NCBI RefSeq assembly: GCF_022341425.1
Contig: NZ_JABFUC010000003.1
Location: forward strand, 186,001 to 250,000
Source: Billgrantia campisalis
GTDB taxonomy: Bacteria > Pseudomonadota > Gammaproteobacteria > Pseudomonadales > Halomonadaceae
Reading direction: 5' to 3'
Length of the DNA stretch: 64,000 bases
Shown here: piece after piece, positions 20,164-29,357 of the stretch
Layout of the letters: every line of letters begins with the position of its first letter
Numbering within the stretch: the first letter of the stretch is position 1
Notes under the pieces: model-generated
The model's input: only the letters and a program-made list of their open reading frames with translations
What the model was told of the DNA's origin: nothing
The model's database searches: none
Translations under genes and position numbers: made by a program

Positions 20164-20207
20164 GGCGCCTTTGACTATGCCTGGAAAACAGGCTAGTCAA
20201 AGGCGCC
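20164..20207. repeat. Long inverted repeat (14-bp arms plus inner stem)
   Basis: GGCGCCTTTGACTA (20164-20177) and TAGTCAAAGGCGCC (20194-20207) are perfect arms. After a one-base bulge an inner GCCTG/CAGGC stem closes a GAAAA loop. The structure lies between the unknown helical gene and the msrA relic. No coding role was seen. Confidence 0.8.
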
Positions 20208-20271
20208 GCTGACGTCTGCTAACCTGGGTTAATCCCCCTCTTATTTTGGGCACTTTATATTTAGTCCCATC

Positions 20272-20328
20272 CACCCGAGCGGTGACTGCGGCCTCAAGGG
20301 GACCGGCGTCCGCGGTCCGATCGGCTGA
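20272..20328 (+). pseudogene. Relic of an msrA 3' end
   Basis: Read on the plus strand this short frame gives [17 protein letters not shown] then TGA, against [21 protein letters not shown] at the end of the intact msrA. The DNA match is about 80% over ~55 bp. The second resolving Cys is lost. No msrA similarity is seen upstream of about 20272. It is probably the stump of an ancestral or second msrA that originally abutted pepQ. Confidence 0.75.
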
Positions 20329-20349
20329 CCCCGGCGCCCGGCCTATCGC

Positions 20350-21660
20350 TCACCCCGCGTCGCCTGGCGTCAGGTTGTCGGCGCCCTGTGCGGTGATCAG
20401 CACGTTGTCTTCGATGCGGATGCCGCCGTGGGGGGCGAGGCGCTCGACCTGCGTCCAGTCGATGTCGCGCCCGACGGGCGCATCACGTAGCGGATCCAGC
20501 AGCATGGGGATAACGTAGAGCCCCGGTTCCACGGTGACCACCATGCCTGCCTCCAGCTCACGGGTCAGGCGCAGAGCAGGGTGCTCGGGCGGCGGCGGCA
20601 GCGGGCTGCCGTCACCGCGACAGCGCCCGGCGACGTCGTGTACCTGCAGGCCCAGCAGGTGGCCTAGCCCATGGGGACAGAAGGCCCGGGTGATGCCGGC
20701 GGCCACCGCCGCCTCTGGCGAGCAGCGTATCACCCCCTGGTCGGCGAGCAGCGCCCCCAGCTCGTCGTGCATTCGCTCATGTAGCGCCACATAGCTGACG
20801 CCGGGGCGCAGCGCCGCAATCAACCGCCGCTGCAGCGCCGTGACCCCATCGATCAGCGCAGGGAAGCAGGAGTCGGCGTCGGCGCCAGACCAGGTGCGGG
20901 TAATATCGGCGCAGTAGCCACGCACCCGGTGGCCGGCATCGACCAGCAGGCTGTGCTGCCGATCGGGCGGTTTGAGATCGTAGTGCTGGTAGTGCAGCAC
21001 ACCGCCATGGGCGTTGATCCCGACGATGTTGCCGTAGGGCACGTCGCTTTCCCGCTGGCGTGACGCCTTGAGGTAGGCCAACTGGACGTCGAGCTCGGCA
21101 GCGCCGCCGCGGAAGGCATCACAGGCCGCCAGATGTCCTTGCATGGCCCGCCGGTTGGCCTCCCGCAGGCAGGCGACCTCGTAGTCGCTCTTGCAGACCC
21201 GCAGCTCGTCCAGCGCCGCCGTCAGCCGTTCGGGATTGAGCTCGGCGCCCAGCGCCGCGGCCGTGGCCGGGGCCACCTCGCCGAGCACGGCGAAGCGACC
21301 GGCCGGCAGCGGCGGCGGCGTCTCCGACTGGCGAAGCTCGATGGCGAAGCGCTGGGTCCAGGCCTCATCCGGCAGCGCCGGGGGCAGGTGCCAGAAATCC
21401 CGGGGGGCATGGAAGTAGAGCGCGGGGCGTTGCCCGGCACGCAGCAGCAGCCAGCTGCGCGTCACACCGGCCAGCGGCACCCAGTGCAGGAAGTGCCCGT
21501 AGGTGGCGAAGCTGGCCTCCTGGTCGTCGGCAAAATGGCGATGCGGGTGGCCGCTATACAGCAGCACCCCATCATAGCCGAGTGCGTCGAGCAGACAGGC
21601 GTACTCCCGCTCGAGGCGTTCGAGATGCAGCCTCTGGGCATCGGCGAGCGAGTGAGTCAT
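20350..21660 (-). CDS. pepQ: Xaa-Pro dipeptidase (prolidase) PepQ-like
   Basis: 436 residues from ATG 21660 (GGAG 7 bp upstream), M24 metallopeptidase with a creatinase-like N-terminal domain. Dinuclear metal ligands are visible: VDAGHRVRGYCADITRT (two Asp), HGLGHLLGLQVHD (His), VTVEPGLY (Glu) and IRIEDNVL (Glu). It cleaves dipeptides with C-terminal proline; bacterial PepQ also hydrolyses organophosphotriesters. A LysR regulator and the dipeptide importer lie upstream on the same strand, so it likely processes imported dipeptides. Confidence 0.9.
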   Translation of the reverse strand: MTHSLADAQRLHLERLEREYACLLDALGYDGVLLYSGHPHRHFADDQEASFATYGHFLHWVPLAGVTRSWLLLRAGQRPALYFHAPRDFWHLPPALPDEAWTQRFAIELRQSETPPPLPAGRFAVLGEVAPATAAALGAELNPERLTAALDELRVCKSDYEVACLREANRRAMQGHLAACDAFRGGAAELDVQLAYLKASRQRESDVPYGNIVGINAHGGVLHYQHYDLKPPDRQHSLLVDAGHRVRGYCADITRTWSGADADSCFPALIDGVTALQRRLIAALRPGVSYVALHERMHDELGALLADQGVIRCSPEAAVAAGITRAFCPHGLGHLLGLQVHDVAGRCRGDGSPLPPPPEHPALRLTRELEAGMVVTVEPGLYVIPMLLDPLRDAPVGRDIDWTQVERLAPHGGIRIEDNVLITAQGADNLTPGDAG

Positions 21661-21691
21661 GAAGGGGCTCCAGAAGGCGAGGTGACGCCTC

Positions 21692-22609
21692 TCATGCAAT
21701 CGGATGGGTTTCCGGCAGCTGCTGCCAAAGGGCGTCCAGCGCCGGGTGTCGATGTTCCGGATGCCGGAACAGCAGGATATCCAGGGGCACTTGCCAACGG
21801 GCATCGCCAGCGGCGACTAATTCGCCGGCCCTGAGGGCAGGGGCCACCACTCGCAACGGCAGCCACCCCAGTCCATAGCCTAGCCCTACCAGCTCGCGGA
21901 TGTTGCTGCTCTGAATGCCTTCGCTGAGCACGTGGAACTTCGGTACCCGGTTCAAGCCGGCCAGGTGTGCGCCGATGGCGGCATGCAGCAGCCCGCGATG
22001 ATGGTAGGCAATCAGCGGCAGGGCATCGCGATGTGAGGTCTCCAGGCAGAAGCGGGGAGTGCCGTCGGCATTGGGTACCGTGACCGGCACCAGGCATTCT
22101 TCGCTGACCCAGCGCTGCTCACAGCCTTGGCGATCTATCGACGGCGGCTCGACCAAGCGTGGCCAGTAGCATAGTGCCAGATCGCATTCACCGTGACTCA
22201 ATGCCTGAAAATAGTCACCCACCAGCCAGCCGGTGGCCCGCAGGTACGGCTGAAGGGGCGGCTCGAGCGCTAGTGAATCACGCCAGTCGGGTAGAAAGCA
22301 TGACAGCAGGCTCTGCGGCGCGGCGAGGCGCAACTGGTTTGCCTGGGTGTCGGCCAGCCGTGAGAGCCGCTCACGGGTGGCAACGACGCGCTGGGTGACC
22401 TGCTCGCACAGACCGAGAAACTCCTCGCCGGCGGGAGTCAGAGACAGCGGTAGGCTTTGCCGGTTGATCAGCACGGCCCCCATTTCCTCCTCGAGCAACT
22501 TGATACGTCGGGAGAAGGTCGGCTGGGTGACATGGCGTTCGTCTGCCGCCCGTGAAAAGTGCCGGGTGCGGGCCAGGGTGATGAAATCTTCTAGCCAACG
22601 AATTTCCAT
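21692..22609 (-). CDS. LysR-family transcriptional regulator
   Basis: 305 residues, typical LTTR size. The N-terminal winged HTH is at about 1-60 (LEDFITLARTRHFSRAADE, VTQPTFSRRIKLLEEEMG), followed by a linker helix and a periplasmic-binding-protein-like effector domain. It lies between pepQ (31 bp downstream) and dppF (78 bp upstream), all on the minus strand. Its target is unknown; control of the dpp/pepQ peptide-use genes is a reasonable guess from position only. Confidence 0.85.
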   Translation of the reverse strand: MEIRWLEDFITLARTRHFSRAADERHVTQPTFSRRIKLLEEEMGAVLINRQSLPLSLTPAGEEFLGLCEQVTQRVVATRERLSRLADTQANQLRLAAPQSLLSCFLPDWRDSLALEPPLQPYLRATGWLVGDYFQALSHGECDLALCYWPRLVEPPSIDRQGCEQRWVSEECLVPVTVPNADGTPRFCLETSHRDALPLIAYHHRGLLHAAIGAHLAGLNRVPKFHVLSEGIQSSNIRELVGLGYGLGWLPLRVVAPALRAGELVAAGDARWQVPLDILLFRHPEHRHPALDALWQQLPETHPIA

Positions 22610-22687
22610 GGGTCACCGCTTTTTCCGAATATATTGTCGATATTTTTATGAAAAGCAGCGGATAATGCCATTCAATAGCGAAAAGGG

Positions 22688-23746
22688 CTATAGCCGATCC
22701 TCTTCCACTGCATGGCACGCCACCTGACTGCCGTCGGCCTGGGGCCTTAGCTTGGGTACCTCCCGGCGGCAGCGAGGTTCGGCGTAAGGGCAGCGGCCAT
22801 GGAAAACGCAGCCCGAGGGCAAGTCGACGGGGGTGGGCACCTCGCCGCTTAGTCGGATCGGCTGGGGGCGGTCATCCTCCAGCCGTGGGATCGCCGACAG
22901 CAGTGCCTGGGTATAGGGGTGACGCGGGGTGGCGAACAGCGTCCGGGTTGGTGCTACTTCGCACACCGTGCCCAGGTACATCACCGCCACCCGGGTACCG
23001 AAGTGCTCCACCACCGCCAGGTCATGAGTGATGAACAGATAGGTGAGGTGGCGCTCTTGCTGAGCATCCATCAAGAGGTTGAGCACCTGGGCCTGGATGG
23101 AGACGTCCAGCGCCGAGATCGGCTCGTCGGCGACGATGAACTCCGGGTCGACGGCCAGCGCCCGTGCAATGGCGATGCGTTGGCGCTGGCCGCCGGAGAA
23201 CTCGTGACCGAAGCGCCCGCCCCAGTCCGGGTCGATGCCCACCGAGGCCATCACCTCGCGCACCTTGGCGACGACCCGCTCCCGGTCCCAGTCGGGATGG
23301 TGAAGGCGGATCGGCTCCTCCAGGGTCTGCTGAATGGTCATGCGCGGATTCAGCGAGGCATAGGGGTTCTGGAAGATCATCTGCATGCGCTTGCGATAGG
23401 GCAGCAGGGCACGAGGCGAGAGGGCATCGATGCGCGCCCCATCGTAGTGGATCTCGCCGGCGCTGGGCGAGAGCAGTCCCATCACGGTGCGCGCCACCGT
23501 GGACTTGCCGCAGCCGGACTCGCCCACCACACAGAGTGCCTCGCCCCGTTGGATAGTCAGATCAACGCCGTTGATGGCATGCACGAACTCCTGGTGGCGC
23601 ACCAGGCGGCCGCCCTTGAAGCGCAGCTGCTCCAGGAAGTCACCGGAGAGATCGAAACGTTTCTCCAGACCGCAAATCTCCAGCAGCGGTGTGGCACTCG
23701 CGCTGTCGTAGCCGGGCGTGGCCAGGGGCTCGGCGATGGTGGTCAT
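22688..23746 (-). CDS. dppF: Dipeptide ABC transporter ATP-binding protein DppF
   Basis: 352 residues, oligopeptide/dipeptide ABC ATPase. Walker A GESGCGKST (75-83), signature FSGGQRQRIAIARAL, Walker B EFIVADEPISALD and the family C-terminal Cys-containing block (CVFHGRCPYAEPRC) that binds an Fe-S cluster in some relatives. It pairs with DppD to power uptake. The start overlaps the dppD stop by 4 bp (ATGA). It is the last gene of dppABCDF. Confidence 0.93.
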   Translation of the reverse strand: MTTIAEPLATPGYDSASATPLLEICGLEKRFDLSGDFLEQLRFKGGRLVRHQEFVHAINGVDLTIQRGEALCVVGESGCGKSTVARTVMGLLSPSAGEIHYDGARIDALSPRALLPYRKRMQMIFQNPYASLNPRMTIQQTLEEPIRLHHPDWDRERVVAKVREVMASVGIDPDWGGRFGHEFSGGQRQRIAIARALAVDPEFIVADEPISALDVSIQAQVLNLLMDAQQERHLTYLFITHDLAVVEHFGTRVAVMYLGTVCEVAPTRTLFATPRHPYTQALLSAIPRLEDDRPQPIRLSGEVPTPVDLPSGCVFHGRCPYAEPRCRREVPKLRPQADGSQVACHAVEEDRL

Positions 23747-24765
23747 TGGACTTTCTCCTTGATGGGCGTGGCCTCTCGGGCCAGCATCTCTGCCACCATG
23801 TGGCAGGCCACTCGGCAGTTGCCAGAGTCGACGAACGCCGGAATACGCTCGGTGCAGGCGGGTCGCGGGCTGCCGTCGGCGCGGTCGATGAAGTCGCAGC
23901 GAGGATGGAAGGCGCAGCCCGAGGGAAGGTTAGCCAGCGACGGCATGCTGCCGCGAATTTGGTTGAGGTGGCTTCCGGGCGTGGCCATCTGCGGCAGAGC
24001 GTTCATCAGTCCCTGGGTATAGGGGTGCTGAGGGTCGTTGATGATCTCCCGGGTGGGGCCGGCTTCGATGACCCGACCGGCATACATCACCAACATGCGC
24101 TGGGTGACCTGGCTGACCACCCCCAGGTCGTGGGTGATCAGTACCAGGCCGACGTTGTGCTTCTCGCATAGCTCGCGCAGCAGCGCCATGATCTCGGCCT
24201 GAATGGTCACGTCCAGCGCTGTGGTCGGTTCATCGGCGATGATGATGTCTGGGTCGAGCAGCAGGGCGATGGCGATGATTACCCGCTGCCGCATGCCTCC
24301 GGAGAGTTCATGGGGGTACTGGTCGAGGCGCGTGTCCGGCGAAGGGATCTGCACCTGCTGTAATTTGTGCAGGGCGATGGCCCGAGCCTCCCGGCGTGAG
24401 ATACGACGATGGGCCTTGAGGCACTCGACCATCTGCTCGCCGATGGAGAGCACCGGGTTGAGGGTCATCATCGGATCCTGAAAGATCATCGAGATGCGGT
24501 TGCCGCGAATCTTGCGCAGGCCGCGCTCACCGAGGCCAGTGAGTTCCTGGCCGTCGAAACGGATGCTGCCGCCCGCGATGAAGCCGGGCCTGGCGATCAG
24601 GTTGAGCAGGCTGAAGGCCGCTACTGACTTGCCGGCGCCGGATTCGCCGACGATACCCAGCCGCTCGCCGCGGTCGAGTGTGAAGTTGACATTGCGCAGT
24701 GCGCGGACCTCGCCATGACGCAGGGCGAAGCGCACATCCAGGTCACGGACTTCGAGTAGTGCCAT
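23743..24765 (-). CDS. dppD: Dipeptide ABC transporter ATP-binding protein DppD
   Basis: 340 residues. Walker A GESGAGKS (40-47), signature LSGGMRQRVIIAIALL, Walker B DIIIADEPTTALD and the C-terminal oligopeptide-ABC block with CAFHPRCDF. It is the second ATPase of the importer, with a 10-bp gap to dppC and a 4-bp overlap with dppF. Confidence 0.93.
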   Translation of the reverse strand: MALLEVRDLDVRFALRHGEVRALRNVNFTLDRGERLGIVGESGAGKSVAAFSLLNLIARPGFIAGGSIRFDGQELTGLGERGLRKIRGNRISMIFQDPMMTLNPVLSIGEQMVECLKAHRRISRREARAIALHKLQQVQIPSPDTRLDQYPHELSGGMRQRVIIAIALLLDPDIIIADEPTTALDVTIQAEIMALLRELCEKHNVGLVLITHDLGVVSQVTQRMLVMYAGRVIEAGPTREIINDPQHPYTQGLMNALPQMATPGSHLNQIRGSMPSLANLPSGCAFHPRCDFIDRADGSPRPACTERIPAFVDSGNCRVACHMVAEMLAREATPIKEKVQ

Positions 24766-24775
24766 GTTACGCTCC

Positions 24776-25732
24776 TTAGCCCTTGTAGAGTCGGGGATTC
24801 ATGACGTCACGCAGCCAGTCGCCAAGCAGGTTGATCGATAGCACCAGCACTACCAGCACCGCGCCGGGGATCAGGGTGATCCACCAGGAACCGGACTGCA
24901 GGTAGTCGAAGCCGGCCTTGATAAGCGAGCCCAGGGAGGGGTGGGTCTCTGGCATGCCCAGGCCGAGGAAGGAGAGGGCGGCCTCAGAAATGATTGCGTT
25001 GGCCACCTGCACCGTGGAGATGACGAAGATCGGCGTCAGGGTGTTGGGCAGCACGTGGCGGAACATGATCCGGCGGCTGCCGAGCCCCATGGTCTTGGCG
25101 GCGTCCACATACTCCTTGCGCTTCTCGCCCAACACCGAGGCGCGCACGGTGCGCGCGTACTGCGGCCACTCAGCCAGGCCGATGATCAGGATCAACATCA
25201 GCACCGCATAGTCGCTGTAGAAAGCGCCGCCGAGAGTGGCCTTGACCACGGCACCGACCACGATGGCTACCATCAGCGTAGAGAAGGAGAGCTGGATGTC
25301 GGCCAGACGCATCAGAAAGGCGTCGACGCGACCGCCTAGGTAACCCGCCATCAGGCCGAAGACTACCCCCAGCAGCGCCTGCAGCAGCACGGCGCCGAAG
25401 CCGATCAACAAAGATACCCGAGTGCCGTAGAGGATGATCGACCAGAGGTCGCGGCCCTGTGCATCGGTACCCAGGGTATAGCGGGCGTCACTGCCGTCGA
25501 CCCAGAAGGGCGGCAGCTCGGAATCGAGGATATCGATCTGGGCCAGGTCGTAAGGGTCGGTGGGCGCCAGCCACGGCGCCAGCAACGCCATGCTGATTAG
25601 GCCGAGCAGGATCGCCAGGCACAGCTGGGCCCCCCAGTCTCGCTTGAAGCTGTAGGCCAAATAGGAGTCGCGCAGCCTCTGCCAGCGACCGACGGCCGGA
25701 GTCGCCGCAGGGGATGAGGTATTGGTGCTCAT
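24776..25732 (-). CDS. dppC: Dipeptide ABC transporter permease DppC
   Basis: 318 residues, binding-protein-dependent permease. The cytoplasmic N-terminus is followed by about six TM helices, with the EAA loop seen as DAAKTMGLGSRRIMFRHVLP. DPYDLAQIDI and LGTDAQGRDLWSIILYG are typical of DppC/OppC. It forms the channel with DppB. The start overlaps the dppB stop by 4 bp. Confidence 0.93.
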   Translation of the reverse strand: MSTNTSSPAATPAVGRWQRLRDSYLAYSFKRDWGAQLCLAILLGLISMALLAPWLAPTDPYDLAQIDILDSELPPFWVDGSDARYTLGTDAQGRDLWSIILYGTRVSLLIGFGAVLLQALLGVVFGLMAGYLGGRVDAFLMRLADIQLSFSTLMVAIVVGAVVKATLGGAFYSDYAVLMLILIIGLAEWPQYARTVRASVLGEKRKEYVDAAKTMGLGSRRIMFRHVLPNTLTPIFVISTVQVANAIISEAALSFLGLGMPETHPSLGSLIKAGFDYLQSGSWWITLIPGAVLVVLVLSINLLGDWLRDVMNPRLYKG

Positions 25733-26778
25733 GCGGGCTTGCCTGTCAGTTTGACGGTGGGATTCACGAGGCCATAGATCAGGTCGACCAGGGTGTTGGT
25801 GACCACGAAGATGACCCCAACGATCATCAGGTAAGCGACGATCAGCGGAATATCGGCGCGGTTGATGGCATCAAGGAACATCAGCCCCAGGCCTGGCCAC
25901 TGGAACACGGTCTCAGTAAGAATGGTGTAAGCCACCATGGTGCCGATCTGCACGCCACCGACGGTGATCACCGGCAGCATGGTGTTCTTCAGCGCATGCA
26001 AGAAGTGGATCCGCCGCGGGGCGATGCCCTTGGCGCGCGCGAACTTGACGTACTCTGACTGCAGCACTTCCATCATCTCGGCGCGGATCAGGCGAATGAA
26101 TAGCGGCAGCATGATCGAGGCCAGTGCGATAGAGGGCAGCACCAGGTGCTTGAGCCCGTCGAAGCTCGCCAGGTTGGTATCCCAGTGGCCCATCACATGC
26201 ACCAGCTCATAGCCGCGGCCAAAGGAGGGCATGTGGCCTTGGGTGGACAGCGCAGCATTGAGCCAGGCGCCCCAGGCCGTGGATCCCGGAAAAAGTGTGA
26301 CGCTGATACCAATAGAGAAGATCTGGATCAGGATGATCGCGGTAAGAAACACCGGTACCGAGATCCCCACGATGGAGACTCCCATGAAGAAGCGGGACAG
26401 CAGAGCATGCGGCTTGATGGCGCTGAACACGCCGATGGGCACGGACAGCAGCACGATCAGCAGGCTGGCCCCGAACACCAGTTCCAAGGTGGCCGGAAGA
26501 TGGCGTGCGATCACCTCCAGGGCCGGCTCCCGGTAGAAATAGGAGTAGCCGAAATCGCCCTGCAGGGCGTTGCCGGCAAAGCGCAGGTACTGGACATGGA
26601 AGGGATCGTTGAGCCCCAACTGGTCGCGCAGGGCGGCGCGCTCGCTCTCGGGTACCGACTGGCCAACCATCTGTTGGATGGGGTCGCCCAGGTTGCCCTG
26701 GATGGCGAAGGCGATAACGCTGATGACGAACATCACCAGCAGGGCGTGCATCAGCCGCTTGGTCAGAAAGGCGATCAT
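25729..26778 (-). CDS. dppB: Dipeptide ABC transporter permease DppB
   Basis: 349 residues, about six TM helices. The N-terminal helix (RLMHALLVMFVISVIAFAI), the EAA loop (FARAKGIAPRRIHFLHALKN) and the family GDPIQQMVG and VFQWPGLGLMFLDAI motifs are present. It is slightly longer than E. coli DppB. It follows dppA after a 79-bp gap containing a hairpin that probably lowers expression of dppBCDF relative to the binding protein. Confidence 0.93.
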   Translation of the reverse strand: MIAFLTKRLMHALLVMFVISVIAFAIQGNLGDPIQQMVGQSVPESERAALRDQLGLNDPFHVQYLRFAGNALQGDFGYSYFYREPALEVIARHLPATLELVFGASLLIVLLSVPIGVFSAIKPHALLSRFFMGVSIVGISVPVFLTAIILIQIFSIGISVTLFPGSTAWGAWLNAALSTQGHMPSFGRGYELVHVMGHWDTNLASFDGLKHLVLPSIALASIMLPLFIRLIRAEMMEVLQSEYVKFARAKGIAPRRIHFLHALKNTMLPVITVGGVQIGTMVAYTILTETVFQWPGLGLMFLDAINRADIPLIVAYLMIVGVIFVVTNTLVDLIYGLVNPTVKLTGKPA

Positions 26779-26816
26779 GGCGTTTGCCTGTCAGGGAGGG
26801 TAATGACGAACGGAAG

Positions 26817-26844
26817 CCGCCTACCCCGGGCGTGGGGCAGGCGG
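26817..26844 (-). promoter_or_regulatory. Stem-loop between dppA and dppB
   Basis: CCGCCTACCCC and GGGGCAGGCGG form an 11-bp stem with one mismatch and a GGGCGT loop, 13 bp after the dppA stop on the minus strand. Such hairpins commonly protect the binding-protein mRNA or partly terminate transcription. No T-run. Confidence 0.55.
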
Positions 26845-26857
26845 TACCCGGGCGAAG

Positions 26858-28426
26858 CTAGTCGCGGCCGATGACCAGGTCCCCCAGATAGGGGAAGTCG
26901 GTGGCATTGACCACCGCGTCGATGGCTATGCCATCGCGAGCTCCGTAGGCCAGATTCTGCCAGTGCAGCATGATGTAGCCGGCATCGTCGTAGAGCATCT
27001 GCTCGGCCTCGCGCAGCATGGCGTTGCGGGTCTCGAGGTCGGTCTCGGCGTCAGCGTCGGCCACTAGGGCATCCAGCGCCTCGTTGCAGTAGCTGCCGTA
27101 GTTGTACTGACCGGCACCGGTGTCGGTGTCGATACAAGCGGTCAAGTACTGGAAGAAGTTGGCGCTGTCCTCGGTATCAGAGTGCCAGCCGATCATCGCC
27201 GCATCCGAGCTGCGGGTATCATACTCGGGCCAATACTGGGCCAGCGGCATGGTGCGCAGGTTCACGTCGATATTGATGCGCGCCAGCATATTGGCCACCG
27301 CCTGAGCGATCTGGGCATCATTCACATAGCGGTTGTTGGGCGCGATCATGTCGATGCGAAAGCCATCCTCGTAACCGGCTTCGGCCATCAGCTGCTGGGC
27401 ACGCTCTACGTCATAGCGCGGCATCAGCTCGGGATTGTGACCCGAGTAGCCGGCCGGGGAGAATTGGGCGGCCGGGGTGGCGAAGCCGCGCATCAGACGG
27501 TCGGCAATACCTTGCTGGTTGATGGCATAGGCCACGGCCTGCCGCACACGCGGGTCGCGGAAGGCTTCAACGCGTGCCTCATTGAGCTGGAAGCCGATGA
27601 TGCGGGTGCCGGGGATCTCCACCAGGTTGGTGTCCTGGGCCTGACGAACCCGGTCCAGGTCGTTGGGTGGGACGGCATCGATGAAGTCGACGCCTCCGGA
27701 CAGCAGGGCGGCGACCCGCGAGGCATTCTCGGCGATGGGCGTCAGCACGATGCGTGAAACATTGCCTTCGGAGGCCTCGTCCCAATAGTCGGCGTAGCGT
27801 TCGAACTCGACCCGCACGCCCTGGCGGCGTTCGGTGACGATGAAGGGCCCGGTGCCGGAGAGATGGCGCGAGGCGAAGGAGTTGCCGGCCTTGACGATCT
27901 CTGCCTTGTCCTGGCCGTTATCGGTCGAGCCGCTGTAGAACTCGCGATCCAGCGGGAAGATATAGGTGGCGAGGTTGAGCAGCAGCGGGTAGGGCGCGTG
28001 GGTAGTGATCTCCAGGGTGTGGTCGTCCAGGGCGCGGGCGTCGGCGATCGGCTCGAAGATGGTGCGGTAGTCCGGGCTCGCCTTGAGGCGCTCGATAGTC
28101 CAGGCCACGTCCTCGGCGGTGAAGGGGTTACCGGAATGGAAGGTCACGCCCTTGCGCAGGGTCATGCGCAGGGTGGTTGCGTCCACCTGCTCCCAGTCAC
28201 TGGCCAGACGCGGCTCGAAGTCGAAATCCTGGGTCCAGCGCACCAGAGGGTCGAAGGCGAGGTGCGAAAAGCGCAGCATGCCGCCCGACAGCTGTTCGTG
28301 GATATCCAGCGTTTCGGGGTCGGCGCTGTAGCCGATGCGCAAGGTCTCGGCGGCGGCAGTGGCCGGTAGGGTGGCGGCCAGGGCGGCGCCGATCACGGAG
28401 GCCAGTAGAGTCTTCTTGAGGGTCAT
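26858..28426 (-). CDS. dppA: Periplasmic dipeptide-binding protein DppA
   Basis: 522 residues, SBP family 5. Signal peptide about 1-27 (TLKKTLLASVIGAALAATLP, cleavage near AAA|E). LRIGYSADPETLDIHEQ, DPLVRW, TFHSGNPFTAEDVAWTIERL and RQAVAYAINQQGI are family motifs. It captures di/oligopeptides (heme or other ligands in some relatives) for DppBCDF. ATG 28426 has only a weak GGGAC ribosome site. The 160-bp gap to the carbonic anhydrase gene should hold the operon promoter; no confident -35/-10 pair was read. Confidence 0.9.
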   Translation of the reverse strand: MTLKKTLLASVIGAALAATLPATAAAETLRIGYSADPETLDIHEQLSGGMLRFSHLAFDPLVRWTQDFDFEPRLASDWEQVDATTLRMTLRKGVTFHSGNPFTAEDVAWTIERLKASPDYRTIFEPIADARALDDHTLEITTHAPYPLLLNLATYIFPLDREFYSGSTDNGQDKAEIVKAGNSFASRHLSGTGPFIVTERRQGVRVEFERYADYWDEASEGNVSRIVLTPIAENASRVAALLSGGVDFIDAVPPNDLDRVRQAQDTNLVEIPGTRIIGFQLNEARVEAFRDPRVRQAVAYAINQQGIADRLMRGFATPAAQFSPAGYSGHNPELMPRYDVERAQQLMAEAGYEDGFRIDMIAPNNRYVNDAQIAQAVANMLARINIDVNLRTMPLAQYWPEYDTRSSDAAMIGWHSDTEDSANFFQYLTACIDTDTGAGQYNYGSYCNEALDALVADADAETDLETRNAMLREAEQMLYDDAGYIMLHWQNLAYGARDGIAIDAVVNATDFPYLGDLVIGRD

Positions 28427-28587
28427 GTCGCGTCCCGGATGGTGGCTTGTTGTGTATTGTCGATTCGGCGACCACCATAGTGAGCCACCGAGACGCGGGA
28501 CAATCGAAATAGTGACTGGGCTCATGCGCAGCCTGAATCACTGCCGCGCATGGGAGGGCAAGTTATTGTTGTAGAAAGGGGCGTGGG

Positions 28588-29235
28588 TCAAGCGCCAGGA
28601 TCGAGACGCTCGATGCGATACAGCTCGGTGACCTGTTCGAGGCTCTCCACCGTGCAGTCCAGATCGGTGACGTGGCCATCCTTGAGGCCGTAGACCCAGC
28701 CGTGTATCGCCAACGGCTGGCCGCGCTGCCAGGCATGCTGAACGATCTTGGTGTGGCTGAGGTTGGTGACCTGAGCCTTCACGTTGAGTTCGCACATCCG
28801 GTCGACTCGATCATCGAGCTCGAGCGCGTCCAACTCCTCGCGATGCCGGGCGTAGAGTTCACGCACCGAGTGCAGCCAGATATCGACCATACCGTTGTCG
28901 CCGCCGGTGACCGCCGCCCGGACGCCGCCACAGCCGTAGTGGCCCACCACCATGATATGGCGCACCTTCAGCACATCCACCGCGTACTGCACCACCGACA
29001 GGGCGTTGAGGTCGTTGTGGTGGAGCAGGTTGGCCACGTTGCGGTGAACGAACACCTCCCCGGGAGGTAGGTCGATGATCTGGTTGGCCGGCACCCGGCT
29101 GTCGGAGCAGCCGATCCACAGATAGTCGGGGTTCTGCTGCTCCGACAGCCGGTCGAAGAAGGCCGGGTCCTCCCGGCGGATGCCCTCGGCCCACTGGCGG
29201 TTGCGTTCGACGAGCTGCTTGATCTCTTTTTTCAT
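28588..29235 (-). CDS. can: Beta-class carbonic anhydrase
   Basis: 215 residues, beta-CA. Zinc ligands are visible: Cys43 and Asp45 in IGCSDSR, His99 and Cys102 in VGHYGCGGV, and HRNVANL follows. It interconverts CO2 and bicarbonate in the cytoplasm for carboxylation reactions and pH balance. ATG 29235 is the natural start; the upstream in-frame extension is not family-like. It is divergent from gor with a 122-bp shared region. Confidence 0.94.
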   Translation of the reverse strand: MKKEIKQLVERNRQWAEGIRREDPAFFDRLSEQQNPDYLWIGCSDSRVPANQIIDLPPGEVFVHRNVANLLHHNDLNALSVVQYAVDVLKVRHIMVVGHYGCGGVRAAVTGGDNGMVDIWLHSVRELYARHREELDALELDDRVDRMCELNVKAQVTNLSHTKIVQHAWQRGQPLAIHGWVYGLKDGHVTDLDCTVESLEQVTELYRIERLDPGA

Positions 29236-29357
29236 GGCGTCACTCTTTCGTTGCGCTGAAGGTTGGGGTGATGCTGAGCGAAGCGGTGGCTGTCTGCCTC
29301 GACGAGGGGGAATGGTATCATCGCCGCACCAATGACCCACGGCTTCAGGAGAACGAC

